Source of the DNA: Krasilnikovia cinnamomea | GTDB taxonomy: Bacteria > Actinomycetota > Actinomycetes > Mycobacteriales > Micromonosporaceae | Reading direction: 5' to 3' | NCBI RefSeq assembly: GCF_004217545.1 | Contig: NZ_SHKY01000001.1 | Span: forward strand, 6,076,001 to 6,140,000 | DNA: 64,000 bases | Part shown: positions 15,941 to 24,654 of the stretch, piece by piece | How the letters are laid out: every line of letters begins with the position of its first letter | Numbering within the stretch: the stretch's first letter is position 1 | The notes under the pieces: model-generated | Seen by the model: only the letters and a program-made list of their open reading frames with translations | The model's database searches: none | Told to the model about the DNA's origin: nothing | Translations under genes and position numbers: made by a program

Positions 15941-18214
15941 TTAAGGACCCGCCGTGACGGGCGCGGGCCGGCTGTGCTTGTGCAGCAGGGTGTGGAGGTC
16001 CGCGACGGGGCCGGGCTTGGCGAAGTGGTATCCCTGGGCGAGGTTGCAGTCGAGGGCGCGCAGGCGATGGGCCTGGGTGTCGGTTTCCACAGCTTCGGCG
16101 ATCGTGACCAGGCCGAGGCTTCGGCTCAGGTCGAGGATGGCGCGGATGAACGCGATTTCGCGGGTGCCGCCGTTGTCGATCTGGTGGGCGGTGAAGGACC
16201 CGTCCATCTTGAGGATGTCGACGGGCAGTTCGCGCAGGTAGGCCAGGGAGGAGTAGCCGGTGCCGAAGTCGTCGATGGCGATGCGTACGCCGTGTTCGCG
16301 GAGTTGCTGCAGCTGGGCGGTGACCGTGGCGGCGTCGGCGACGGAGGTCACCAGAACGGTCTCGGTGATTTCGACGATCAGCGCCCGGCCCGGCACGGCG
16401 CTGGTGTCCAGCAGGCTCAGCAGGTGCGCTGCGAACAGCGGGTCACGCAGCTGGTGGGCCGACACGTTCACGGTGACGGCGACCTGGTGCTCGGACCAGA
16501 GGCGGCGCAAGTCAGTGCAGACCTGCCGCAGGACCCAGGCGCCGATAGTGGTGATGGCGCCGCCCTGCTCGGCCAGGGGGATGAAGCGGTCGGGCGGGAT
16601 GCGGGTACCGTCGGGGCGCGTCCAGCGCAGCAGCGCCTCCGCGGCCGCGACGTCGCCAGTAGCCAGGTCGATGATCGGCTGGTAGTGCACCTCGAATTCG
16701 CCGGCCTCGACAGCATGGTGCATCTGCGCCACCAGCTCGGCGTTGGCGAGCCGCTCGGCGTGTACCGCAGGATCGAACACGGCAACCTGATCGCCGCCCC
16801 CGGTGCGGGCGACGCGCAGCGCCAGGTCGGCGTCCCGCAGCGCCGGCGCGCACGGCTGCCCGGCCGGTAGGGCCACGGCACCGATGCTGGCGCCGAATCG
16901 GCGGGCGGCCAGCCCCCGTACCCGGTACGGCCGGTGCACCGCGGCGAGGATGCGCTCGGCCATGTTGCTGCCGTCGCGGTCGTCGTCGGCGGCCGGCGCG
17001 CACACGGCGAACTCGTCGGCGCTCAAGCGGACCACGGTGGCGTTGGTGGGCACCTGCGCGCGGACCCGGGCACCGGTCTCGACCAGGATGGCGTCGCCGG
17101 CCTGGTGACCGAAGGCGTCGTTGAAGTCCCGGAACCCGTCGAGGTCGACCAGCAGGAGCACCCGGTGCTGGGGGCTGACTTCGTCCAGGCGGTCCTGCAG
17201 CACCACGCGACTGCCCAGGCCGGTCAGCCCGTCGAGATGGGTACGGCGGTTGAGCAGCGTGGCCAGCTGCGACAACCGGACGATCAGCAGCACGGACATC
17301 GCGGCGCCGAGAATCCCCGGCACGATCAGCCGCGCCGACTGGCTGGCGGGCAGGGCGGCCGCGAAGCTGACGATGCTGAGTGCGCTGACACCCACGGTCA
17401 GCGACACGTAGGTCGCCAACCGGCGGCGTGACGCCGGTGACGGGTTGGCCGGCATGCTGCCGGTACTACGTGCCATCGAGGGGTGCAGGGCCGCGCCGCC
17501 GAGGAGCAGGTACACCCCGAGCCAGCCGAGGGCGGTAAGGGTGTCGTGGCTGGTACCGGCCAGCAGCAGCACATAGTTGGTGGTGTCGGTGGCCACGAGC
17601 AACCCCGCCGCAACGACCATGAGCCGATAGGCGGGCGTGCGTACCCGAGAGATCACCACAACGCGTACGGTCAGGACCAGGATCAGCAGGTCCAGGCCCG
17701 CGTACAACACGTAGCTGCCCAGGCGCAGCCCGGTGAAACGGCCGTTGAACAGCATCGGTGCGACCACCAGCGTCCACAGCACGGCGCCGGCGCCGAGCGC
17801 GACGATCCCGGCGTCCACGGCGCCGCCGCGCCGCTCGGCGGGCCGGACCCACCAGTAGATGCTCGACGCGGTCAGCACCAGCATGATCAGGTAGCAGGCG
17901 TCGCCGACGGAGGGGAACCGTGGCACACCGGTGGGACCCATCGCCAGCGCCCAGCCCACCTGCGCCAGCAGCGACATGGCCACCGCCCCGGCCATGAGCC
18001 ACCAGGTCGCCGGCCAGACCGGCCGGTGCCGTCGCACACCCACGGCCACCGCTACGACGAGCGAGGCCGCCAGCGCCACATACACCCAGACCCGCACGGC
18101 CGGGGGCAGCAGCGCCCCGCCCACCAACGCGGCAGCGCCGACGCCGAGATACCAGCGATGCAAGCTGTCGTCCCCACCGGTGCGTGCCTGGCTGGGCATC
18201 ATGTCGCGGGTCAC
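15941..18214 (-). CDS. membrane GGDEF-EAL protein with degenerate GGDEF motif
   Basis: 757 residues: about nine hydrophobic segments in the first ~330 residues form a membrane sensor region, then a GGDEF domain (about 345-500) and an EAL domain (about 510-750). The cyclase signature reads SADEF in RLSADEFAV instead of GG[DE]EF, which normally abolishes diguanylate cyclase activity, although the LDLDGFRDFND-like metal site (VDLDGFRDFND) remains. The EAL part is complete: AEALLRW, NVSAHQL, EITE, DDFGTGYSSL, ILKMD, IAEAVET and AQGYHFAKP. It should therefore act as a c-di-GMP phosphodiesterase, perhaps with GTP-tuned GGDEF. It faces the allophanate hydrolase gene tail to tail with 38 bases between. 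Confidence 0.88.
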   Translation of the reverse strand: MTRDMMPSQARTGGDDSLHRWYLGVGAAALVGGALLPPAVRVWVYVALAASLVVAVAVGVRRHRPVWPATWWLMAGAVAMSLLAQVGWALAMGPTGVPRFPSVGDACYLIMLVLTASSIYWWVRPAERRGGAVDAGIVALGAGAVLWTLVVAPMLFNGRFTGLRLGSYVLYAGLDLLILVLTVRVVVISRVRTPAYRLMVVAAGLLVATDTTNYVLLLAGTSHDTLTALGWLGVYLLLGGAALHPSMARSTGSMPANPSPASRRRLATYVSLTVGVSALSIVSFAAALPASQSARLIVPGILGAAMSVLLIVRLSQLATLLNRRTHLDGLTGLGSRVVLQDRLDEVSPQHRVLLLVDLDGFRDFNDAFGHQAGDAILVETGARVRAQVPTNATVVRLSADEFAVCAPAADDDRDGSNMAERILAAVHRPYRVRGLAARRFGASIGAVALPAGQPCAPALRDADLALRVARTGGGDQVAVFDPAVHAERLANAELVAQMHHAVEAGEFEVHYQPIIDLATGDVAAAEALLRWTRPDGTRIPPDRFIPLAEQGGAITTIGAWVLRQVCTDLRRLWSEHQVAVTVNVSAHQLRDPLFAAHLLSLLDTSAVPGRALIVEITETVLVTSVADAATVTAQLQQLREHGVRIAIDDFGTGYSSLAYLRELPVDILKMDGSFTAHQIDNGGTREIAFIRAILDLSRSLGLVTIAEAVETDTQAHRLRALDCNLAQGYHFAKPGPVADLHTLLHKHSRPAPVTAGP

Positions 18215-18321
18215 ATCTCATGGGTAGCGACCACCGGTTGTCACCGGGTTGCGGGCGCGTGATGCCAGCGGTGCGTTCCGGTGATTCCGGTTCGGCAAGC
18301 CGGATGTGGCCTGCTGTCTTG

Positions 18322-18826
18322 TTAGGCGCGGGTGCGGGGTTCGGGGGGTGCTCCGGTCACGACGCGGTTGCGCCCGGCATGTTTGGCGGCGTAGAGATTG
18401 CGGTCGGCGGCGGCCAGGGCGCCGGTCTGGTTGCGGGGTGTGGTTTCGCGGACGGCTGTGACGCCGATGCTGACGGTGACGGGTAGTCCGCTGGTGGTGT
18501 CGTGCCAGTCATGTCCAGCGACGGCTTGCCGGATTTCGTCGAGTTGCCTGACCGCGGTGGTGATCAGGACTGAGGACCTCATCGCATTGCCGCATCGAAC
18601 CCGCGATGTCACCGGACTTCCTGAGCAGGAGCGCGCGGACGTGACGTGCGCGCATGAGCAGATGCTCGTCGCCCAGCGCCGCAGCTCGCCGCTCCAGCAG
18701 GGCAGCCGAGAGTTCCTGCGCGTCAGCCTCACCGCACGTCACCAGCCCCCCAGTCTTCACGGCCTTGTCGGCGCCGGACGGCCCCAGCTGACCCAAACCC
18801 CACGCGTACGAAATCGACACGTCCAA
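18322..18826 (-). pseudogene. relic of a TPR-GGDEF diguanylate cyclase gene with internal deletion
   Basis: Two pieces of one gene type lie in different frames. From 18826 the reading begins MDVSISYAWGLGQLG and reaches LLERRAAALGDEHLLMRARH, which resembles the N-terminal TPR portion of the protein encoded at 59622-60755 (LERRADALGNEALLMRARL). Then, in another frame from about 18590 to 18322, the end of a GGDEF domain appears (LPVTVSIGVTAV, AADRNLYAAKHAGRNRVV). The intervening TPR repeats, the GGDEF motif itself and much else, roughly 350 residues, are gone. No functional product is expected. Junction lies near 18570-18600. Confidence 0.7.
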
Positions 18827-18847
18827 GGTGTTGACGTCTCGTTACAA

Positions 18848-18895
18848 GCTCCGTAAGTTCTTGCATCAACTTTCGTGAATTGTTTCACGGGGGTT
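18848..18895 (+). promoter_or_regulatory. probable amylase control region
   Basis: An AT-richer patch between the relic and the amylase ribosome site holds AAGTTCTTGCATCAACTTTC and GTGAATTGTTTCAC, the latter a near palindrome (GTGAA/TTCAC). Actinomycete alpha-amylase promoters commonly have CTTGCA-type repeats bound by a LacI-family repressor of maltose genes; the resemblance here is partial. Confidence 0.35.
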
Positions 18896-18932
18896 ACGGC
18901 TGGCGGGCAGCGGCCGACGATGAGGAGGAGCG

Positions 18933-20354
18933 ATGGCCAGGAGACGGTGGACCGCGGCGGGGACGATCATCGCCGCCTTGATCGCAACCGCGGCGGCAGT
19001 GCAGTCACCCGCCCAAGCGGCGCCCGGAGCGAAGGACGTCATCGTCACCCTCTTCGAATGGAACTGGACGTCGGTGGCCCGCGAGTGTCGCGACTACATC
19101 GGCCCGAAGGGCTACGGGTACGTGCAGGTGTCACCGCCGCAGGAGCACCGCCGCGGTGGCCAGTGGTGGGTCGCCTACCAGCCGGTCAGCTACAAGATCG
19201 AATCCAACAAGGGAACCCGCGGCCAGTTCGCGGACATGGTGCGGGACTGCCACAAGGCCGGGGTGAAGGTGATCGCGGACGCGGTCATCAACCACATGGC
19301 CGAGGGCTCGGGTACCGGTTGGGCGGGCAGCTCGTACGGAAACCGTGACTATCCCGGCACCTACGCGAGCTGGGACTTCCACAACAGCTGCCTGATCAAC
19401 GAGTCCGACTACCGCAACGACGCGTGGCGGGTGCGCAACTGCGAGCTCGTCAAGCTACCCGACCTCAAGACCGAGAGCGACGCCGTGCGTAACCGGCTCG
19501 CCGGCTACTTCAACGACCTGCTCTCCCTCGGCGTGGACGGCTTCCGCATCGACGCGGCGAAGCACATGACACCCGACGACATCGCGGCGGTGAAGGGTAA
19601 GCTCAGCCGGCCCGCGTACCTCGTCCAGGAGCAGATCCAGGGCGACGGCGAGCCGATCCAGCCGGAGCAGTACGCGTGGGTGGGCGACGTGCACGAGTTC
19701 CGGTACGGCCGCGACCTCAAGCGGGTCTTCCACCAGGAACGGCTGGCCTACCTGCAGAACTTCGGCGAGGGCTGGGGCCACCTCAACGGCACTGTCGCGG
19801 TCCCCTTCGTCGACAACCACGACACCCAGCGCAACGGCTCGACCCTGACCTACAGGGACGGCGCCACCTACACGCTGGCCAACATCTTCATGCTCGCGTG
19901 GCCGTACGGGTCGCCGTCGGTGATGTCCGGTTACGAGTTCGGCGACAAGGATCAAGGAGCGCCGCAGCACTCCGACGGCCGCATCCAGGACGTGACGTGT
20001 TTCAACGGCCAGTGGAAATGTGAGCACCGCTGGCCGGAGATCGGCAACATGGTGGCCTTCCACAACACCGTCAAGGGCACCGGGGTCAACGATTGGTGGA
20101 GCAACGGCAACGACCAGATCGCGTTCGGCCGGGGAGACCGCGGTTACGTCGTCATCAACCACGAGGACGGCTGGTTGACGCGTACGTTCCAGACCGGACT
20201 GGCGCCCGGCCTCTACTGCGACGTGGTACACGGCGAACGCGGTGCGAGCGGCTGCACGGGCCCCTCCGTCACCGTCGACAACGCGCGACGGGCGACCCTC
20301 ACCGTCGGTCCGCACAACGCGGTTGCCATGCACGTCAACGCCCGAGCTGGCTGA
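18933..20354 (+). CDS. secreted GH13 alpha-amylase
   Basis: 473 residues with a Sec signal peptide (MARRRWTAAG start, hydrophobic core, cleavage near AQA-AP at residue 29-30). The catalytic barrel carries D207 in GFRIDAAKH (nucleophile), E233 in YLVQEQI (acid/base) and D297 in VDNHDTQRN, plus DAVINHM. This is the animal/actinomycete-type alpha-amylase subfamily (GH13_32 is likely). The C-terminal all-beta C domain ends at the stop; there is no starch-binding CBM20 domain, which many Streptomyces homologues have. A strong GAGGAGG ribosome site precedes the ATG. It hydrolyses internal alpha-1,4 bonds of extracellular starch. Confidence 0.93.
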   Translation: MARRRWTAAGTIIAALIATAAAVQSPAQAAPGAKDVIVTLFEWNWTSVARECRDYIGPKGYGYVQVSPPQEHRRGGQWWVAYQPVSYKIESNKGTRGQFADMVRDCHKAGVKVIADAVINHMAEGSGTGWAGSSYGNRDYPGTYASWDFHNSCLINESDYRNDAWRVRNCELVKLPDLKTESDAVRNRLAGYFNDLLSLGVDGFRIDAAKHMTPDDIAAVKGKLSRPAYLVQEQIQGDGEPIQPEQYAWVGDVHEFRYGRDLKRVFHQERLAYLQNFGEGWGHLNGTVAVPFVDNHDTQRNGSTLTYRDGATYTLANIFMLAWPYGSPSVMSGYEFGDKDQGAPQHSDGRIQDVTCFNGQWKCEHRWPEIGNMVAFHNTVKGTGVNDWWSNGNDQIAFGRGDRGYVVINHEDGWLTRTFQTGLAPGLYCDVVHGERGASGCTGPSVTVDNARRATLTVGPHNAVAMHVNARAG

Positions 20355-20491
20355 TCGCACACCGCAACCGTCGACAGAAACGGATCAAGCCCACATCCAG
20401 ACCGATGACTTCAACGAGACGGGGCGCGTACTCGAGCTCGCTGACGCCTTTCGCCAGGGCCGACGCGGTCGTGACGTTAGACTCGCCGGAC

Positions 20492-21049
20492 ATGGGACTG
20501 CTCATTTTCAGCCTCAACCTCACCCTGGACGGTTGTGTCGACCACCAGGAGGGGATCGCCGACGACGAGACGCACGCCTTCTTTACCCGTCTTATGGACG
20601 AGGGCGGGGCAATGCTGTGGGGTCGCGTGACCTACGAGATGATGGAGAGCTACTGGCCGGCCGTCGCTCGCGGCGACGAGCAGGCGCCGCCGGCCATGCG
20701 CGAGTGGGCGGTCAAGCTGGAGGCCAAACCCAAGTACGTGGTGTCGTCGACGCGCAAGGAATTCCCGTGGGCCAACAGCCACCACATCGCCGGCGATTTG
20801 CGTGAGGGCGTGCAGAAGCTCAAGGACGCGACCCCGGCCGGGGTCCTGCTCGGTAGCGGCAGGCTCGCGACCGAGCTCGACCGGCTCGGCCTCATCGACG
20901 AGTACAAGCTGCTCGTCCATCCCAGGATCGCCGGCCACGGCCCGACCTTGTACCAGGGCGGGCTGCCGGGCACGCGCCGGCTCGAGCTGCTCTCGGCGCA
21001 GCCGCTCCGCAACGGCGTGGTGGCCATGCATTACCGCCGCGCGCGCTGA
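20492..21049 (+). CDS. dihydrofolate reductase / RibD C-terminal family protein
   Basis: 185 residues of the RibD_C (DHFR-like) superfamily: MGLLIFSLNLTLDGCVDHQE start, the LWGRVTYEMMESYWP motif, VSSTRKEFPW, and GVLLGSGRLATELDRLGLIDEYKLLVHP (given here in parts). Such stand-alone proteins bind NADPH-type cofactors, but their substrates are generally unknown and true folate reduction should not be assumed. There is no ribosome site before the ATG; a TAGACT hexamer at 20478-20483 sits about nine bases upstream, consistent with a leaderless transcript. Confidence 0.82.
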   Translation: MGLLIFSLNLTLDGCVDHQEGIADDETHAFFTRLMDEGGAMLWGRVTYEMMESYWPAVARGDEQAPPAMREWAVKLEAKPKYVVSSTRKEFPWANSHHIAGDLREGVQKLKDATPAGVLLGSGRLATELDRLGLIDEYKLLVHPRIAGHGPTLYQGGLPGTRRLELLSAQPLRNGVVAMHYRRAR

Positions 21050-21193
21050 GTCACAGGATCTATCTCCGCCAGTTCACCGGCAACGGTCGTGCGCGGCCTG
21101 GATGAGGCACCCTGCCCGAGGGAAGATGGCGGCGATCTTGCTGGACGGTGAGGAGTTGATCGCCGTAGCGGTTCACAGTCCCCGCCGTCGGCG

Positions 21194-21583
21194 TCAGCCG
21201 GCGACTACCTCGTGTACGCAGAGGATGTTGCCGTCGGGGTCCTCGAACCATGCCGCCTTCTCCGCGCCCAGCACACATACGTGGTCCACGGTCTTGAGTC
21301 CAGGCAGGTCGTAGTCGGCGAACACCGCGCCGCGGCTCTTCAGGTCCTTGATGGATGCATCGATGTCGGAGACCTCGAAGCTGATCGCCGTGTGCTCGGC
21401 CTGGGCGCCGGCCGGCTTCTCCATCAGAGCCAGCGTCGCGCCGGAGCCAACGTCGAAGAGCAGGTTGCCGTCTGCTGATGTGCCACGGTAGGGCAGGCCG
21501 AGGACGTCGGTGTAGAAGGTCCGGGCGACGTCGGGTCGGGTCACGGGCAGGATCATGGTGACAGCGGCGGCGGCGAGAGTCAT
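21194..21583 (-). CDS. VOC-family (glyoxalase-like) protein
   Basis: 129 residues with the two beta-alpha-beta-beta-beta units of the vicinal-oxygen-chelate fold: VTMILPVTRPDVARTFYTDVLGLP in the first and AISFEVSDIDASIKDLKSRG...WFEDPDGNILCVHE in the second (shown in parts). The metal-binding Glu of the last strand is present. Single-domain VOC proteins cover lyases, dioxygenases and antibiotic-binding proteins, so function is open. The start at ATG 21583 gives the usual family length; an in-frame ATG at 21643 would add 20 residues. It is a single gene between a convergent reductase gene and a same-strand unknown. Confidence 0.75.
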   Translation of the reverse strand: MTLAAAAVTMILPVTRPDVARTFYTDVLGLPYRGTSADGNLLFDVGSGATLALMEKPAGAQAEHTAISFEVSDIDASIKDLKSRGAVFADYDLPGLKTVDHVCVLGAEKAAWFEDPDGNILCVHEVVAG

Positions 21584-21747
21584 GACGGCCAGCTTTCCGA
21601 ACGGGAGATCGATCGACCCTTTCACGCCTAACGTACGGTGCATGTTCGCGCAAGCGGCGGAAATCCGGCCAGCTTACCGCTATGGTCACCCGCGTCAGTG
21701 ACCCGCCGCCTGCGCCCTCGCGGATCTCGATCGCGACGCCGGTGCCC

Positions 21748-23625
21748 TCACCGCGGCCGGGCCCGCCGCGCCTGGAGGATGTCGAGGCACGGGCCGACCT
21801 CGTGCGCACGCAGGAGGCGGCTTTCGTGGTTGCTGCGGCCCCGGTCGATGTCGGTCAGGATGTCCGAGCGCACCCAGCCGCCGTCGGCGGCCACGTGCTC
21901 GTCGATCGAGTGCCCGTCCGGGGTTGCGGACTGGCGCACCACCTGCGAGAGATCGTCGAGCGGCGTCGTCGTGCTCGCCAGGACGGCGAAGTACCGGTAG
22001 AGCGGCGGCGCGCCGGGGGCCAGCAGCCGGCGGACGTGGGCGACGTCCGCCGCGGCGGCGGCGCGGGCGGCGTCCCAGCGCAGCCGCAGCGCATCGCCGG
22101 GGGCGGTCAGGGCGGGCCACAGCGTCATGCCGGGATGCTCGACGAGGGTGCCGAAGACGAACGCTCGGGTCGCGAAGGCGGCGACCTCTGGCTCGAGGGC
22201 CAGGGTGAGCAGCACCCCCATGAGGTGCCCGACGGCGTTGCGGTGGTCGCTGTGGTCGCCGAACTCGAACCGGCACGGCCCGCCGTCGACCAGCGAGGTC
22301 GGGAACGGGTCGGCCCGGACGGCACCGCCGTCCTCCGGGGTGAGCACGAGCAGTGGCCCGGCCGGGGCATCGGGGACCGGGCGGTCCGCGGCGAGCACGC
22401 TGTCATCGGTCCACGCCGCGGCCACCGCGGGATCGCGGGGCCATTCCGCACACATCCAGGGCGGACCGGACCCGTGCGCGTCGGTGAGCACCAGCACGTA
22501 CCGGCCGGTCCGGTCCTGATATGCCGCGCAGACCTCGCCGGGGCGGGTGAACTTCAGGAGGTCGGCGATCCGGTGCAGCCGCAGGACCGCGGGCAGGTCA
22601 GGCAGCGGGGCAAGGGTACGCAGCCATGTCTGCACCACCGGTCCGGCCCATGTGGCGACGGCCGGGACCGAGCCCGCGGCACGGACCCGGTCGAAATGTG
22701 CCGGCTGTGGTGCCCGAGCGACGATCTCGGCCACCCGATCCTGGAACATCAGGTACGAGAGCCGCTCAGCGGCACCGGTGTACACCTCGATGCGCGGGTC
22801 GTCGCGGTCCATCGCGCCCGCGGCGGCCCGCAGGCCCACGACCTCCGCGGCGGCCCGTTCCCCTCGCTCGGCGGGTACGGCCACGTCCGCGAGCAACCGC
22901 CGCAGCCACTCCCGTGGCTCCGGCAGCGGGGGACGCGCGACCAGATACCAGCCGCTGCCGCCGTCGGGCACCCGAGCGCGACGCGCCCGCATGTGCTCCA
23001 GTCGTTCCGCGCGCTCCTCGGCCAGCGCGGCCCAGGCCAGCGGGTACGACTCCGGCATGCCCTGTTCCCCCGCAAGCAGCAGAAGAGCCTCGAACCTTGC
23101 CCACTTCGAGTCGTCCGCCACAGTGAGAGTGCGTCCCGGCTCGGCGAGCGCCGCGCGCGCCGTCGCGATCGTCTCGGTGCCGCCGAACCACACCGGCAGG
23201 TCGGCGCCGAGGGCCGAGCCGACCTGCTCGGCGGGCTGGATTCCACCCCTTTCCAGCCGCGGGCGGCCGGCCTCCGAGGGGGCAGTGAAGCGGACCGGGT
23301 GCACGGAGACCTGCGGGCCGGCGGCCTCCAGATCGTTGACGGCGACGGGGTGCGGCTCGATCAGGAGCGCCTGGACCCAACGGTCACGATCGAGCAGGCG
23401 GTCGCACAGTTGCCACACGAAATCGTCCCAGCTGACCCGCGGACATTCGTCGAGCGCCGCGAAATAGAGCACCGGTCCGTGCGCCGTCTCCCACAGGATC
23501 ACAAAGGCGGTGCGGGTGACGCCGTCGACCGCCACGTCCACCAGGTCACGCATCACCTCGTGCGGACGCGGCACGTGATCCGGGCGCCGCCGGATCAACC
23601 ACGGCTGTTTCCACGCGTCGGGCAT
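21748..23625 (-). CDS. large protein of unknown function (625 residues)
   Basis: I do not recognise this family. The protein is acidic-to-neutral, without clear membrane segments or a signal peptide, starting MPDAWKQPWLIRRRPDHVPR. It has alternating alpha/beta-looking stretches such as RTAFVILWETAHGPVLYFAALDEC and RYVLVLTDAHGSGPPWMCAEW (in parts), which suggest a hydrolase- or nuclease-like fold but give no catalytic motif I can name. Codon use is strongly GC3-biased throughout, supporting it as a real gene. The start at 23625 with AGGTAG upstream is preferred; the in-frame extension to 23985 has arginine-rich non-coding character. Same direction as the VOC gene 164 bases downstream. Confidence 0.7.
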   Translation of the reverse strand: MPDAWKQPWLIRRRPDHVPRPHEVMRDLVDVAVDGVTRTAFVILWETAHGPVLYFAALDECPRVSWDDFVWQLCDRLLDRDRWVQALLIEPHPVAVNDLEAAGPQVSVHPVRFTAPSEAGRPRLERGGIQPAEQVGSALGADLPVWFGGTETIATARAALAEPGRTLTVADDSKWARFEALLLLAGEQGMPESYPLAWAALAEERAERLEHMRARRARVPDGGSGWYLVARPPLPEPREWLRRLLADVAVPAERGERAAAEVVGLRAAAGAMDRDDPRIEVYTGAAERLSYLMFQDRVAEIVARAPQPAHFDRVRAAGSVPAVATWAGPVVQTWLRTLAPLPDLPAVLRLHRIADLLKFTRPGEVCAAYQDRTGRYVLVLTDAHGSGPPWMCAEWPRDPAVAAAWTDDSVLAADRPVPDAPAGPLLVLTPEDGGAVRADPFPTSLVDGGPCRFEFGDHSDHRNAVGHLMGVLLTLALEPEVAAFATRAFVFGTLVEHPGMTLWPALTAPGDALRLRWDAARAAAAADVAHVRRLLAPGAPPLYRYFAVLASTTTPLDDLSQVVRQSATPDGHSIDEHVAADGGWVRSDILTDIDRGRSNHESRLLRAHEVGPCLDILQARRARPR

Positions 23626-23832
23626 GCGACTACCTGCCGATCGGGGGACGGGGCTGGTCCGGACGATCACGGTACGGCATGGAGCCGGTGGGTTTCTCGC
23701 AAAGGAAGCGGTCGGCCCGCGTCTTGGCTGGCCGGACCTGACCCGAACCGGACCTGTCCGCGGCGTCGTCGCGCACCGTACACGGAAAGTTTGGCACCAT
23801 GCCGACGAAGACCTTCCGGGGCGGAGCGACGG

Positions 23833-23994
23833 ATGCGTGTGAGCCGCCGCGCCGTTCTGGCGTGGGGAGTGGCCAGTGCTGTCGGGGCCGCCGTCGGGTG
23901 CGGGGGACAGATTGCGGGTCGGCGCCGCCCGACGCCAAGACCTTCTATGTCCCCAACGATCCCAGGCCGCTATCGTGCCGCCCACAGGGTGTCG
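23833..23994 (+). pseudogene. orphan Tat/lipoprotein signal sequence, truncated gene
   Basis: An ATG with GGAG eight bases upstream opens a convincing Tat-type lipoprotein signal: MRVSRRAVLAWGVASAVGAA then VGCGG, with twin arginine, hydrophobic core and lipobox AVGC. A proline-rich linker follows (RRPTPRPSMSPTIPG), then the frame runs into the antisense of the response regulator gene whose 3' end is at 23995. No mature domain is present, so the body of an exported lipoprotein gene has been lost, probably by deletion or rearrangement here. Confidence 0.55.
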
Positions 23995-24654
23995 TTACGG
24001 CTGGCGGTCCAGGTGGTGGCGGTGGGCCAGGACGATGGCCTGGGCGCGGTCGCGGAGCCCGAGCTTCGTCAGGATGCGCGTGATGTGTGTCTTGACGGTC
24101 GCTTCGCTGATGTACAGCTCGGCGGCGATCTCGGCGTTGGACTGTGCCCGGGCGAGGAGGATGAGGACTTCGCGTTCCCGGCTGGTGAGCCGGTCGTAGC
24201 CGGTCGGTGGGGCCGGGTCGGGGGCGGACAGGCCCGTATAGCGGTGGATGAGTCTGCGGGTCATCTGCGGTGAGAGGACGGCGTCGCCGCGGTGAGCGGA
24301 CCGGATGGCTTGCTGGATGAGTTCGGCCGGGGCGTCCTTGAGGATGAAGCCGTCGGCACCGGCGTCGAGGGCCTGGTGGAGGTAGGTGTCGAGGCCGAAG
24401 GTGGTGACGATGACGATGCGGGGGCTGGGCGAGCGGTCGCGCAGTTGACGGGTCACGGCGATGCCGTCGCTGCCGGGCATCTGAATGTCCAGGAGAATGA
24501 CGTCGGGGCGCGTGCGGTCGGCTTGGGTGAGGGTTTCGAATCCGGAGCCCGCCTCGGCGACGACCGAGAGGTCGTCGGTGGCGTTGATGATGAGGGACAG
24601 CCCGCCGCGGACGAGGGGTTCGTCGTCGGCGATCAGAACGCGGATGCGACTCAT
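23995..24654 (-). CDS. NarL/FixJ-family response regulator
   Basis: 219 residues: a receiver domain (1-120) with DDE near residue 10, phospho-acceptor Asp in VILLDIQMPG (about 54) and Lys in ILKDAP, then a LuxR-type helix-turn-helix (about 150-215; LTSREREVLILLARAQSNAEIAAEL, given in parts). It is encoded downstream of its partner kinase with a 4-base ATGA overlap, so both are co-translated. Such pairs often respond to envelope stress or control adjacent membrane or export genes; the neighbouring DUF418 membrane gene at 26108 is a possible target but this is a guess. Confidence 0.92.
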   Translation of the reverse strand: MSRIRVLIADDEPLVRGGLSLIINATDDLSVVAEAGSGFETLTQADRTRPDVILLDIQMPGSDGIAVTRQLRDRSPSPRIVIVTTFGLDTYLHQALDAGADGFILKDAPAELIQQAIRSAHRGDAVLSPQMTRRLIHRYTGLSAPDPAPPTGYDRLTSREREVLILLARAQSNAEIAAELYISEATVKTHITRILTKLGLRDRAQAIVLAHRHHLDRQP

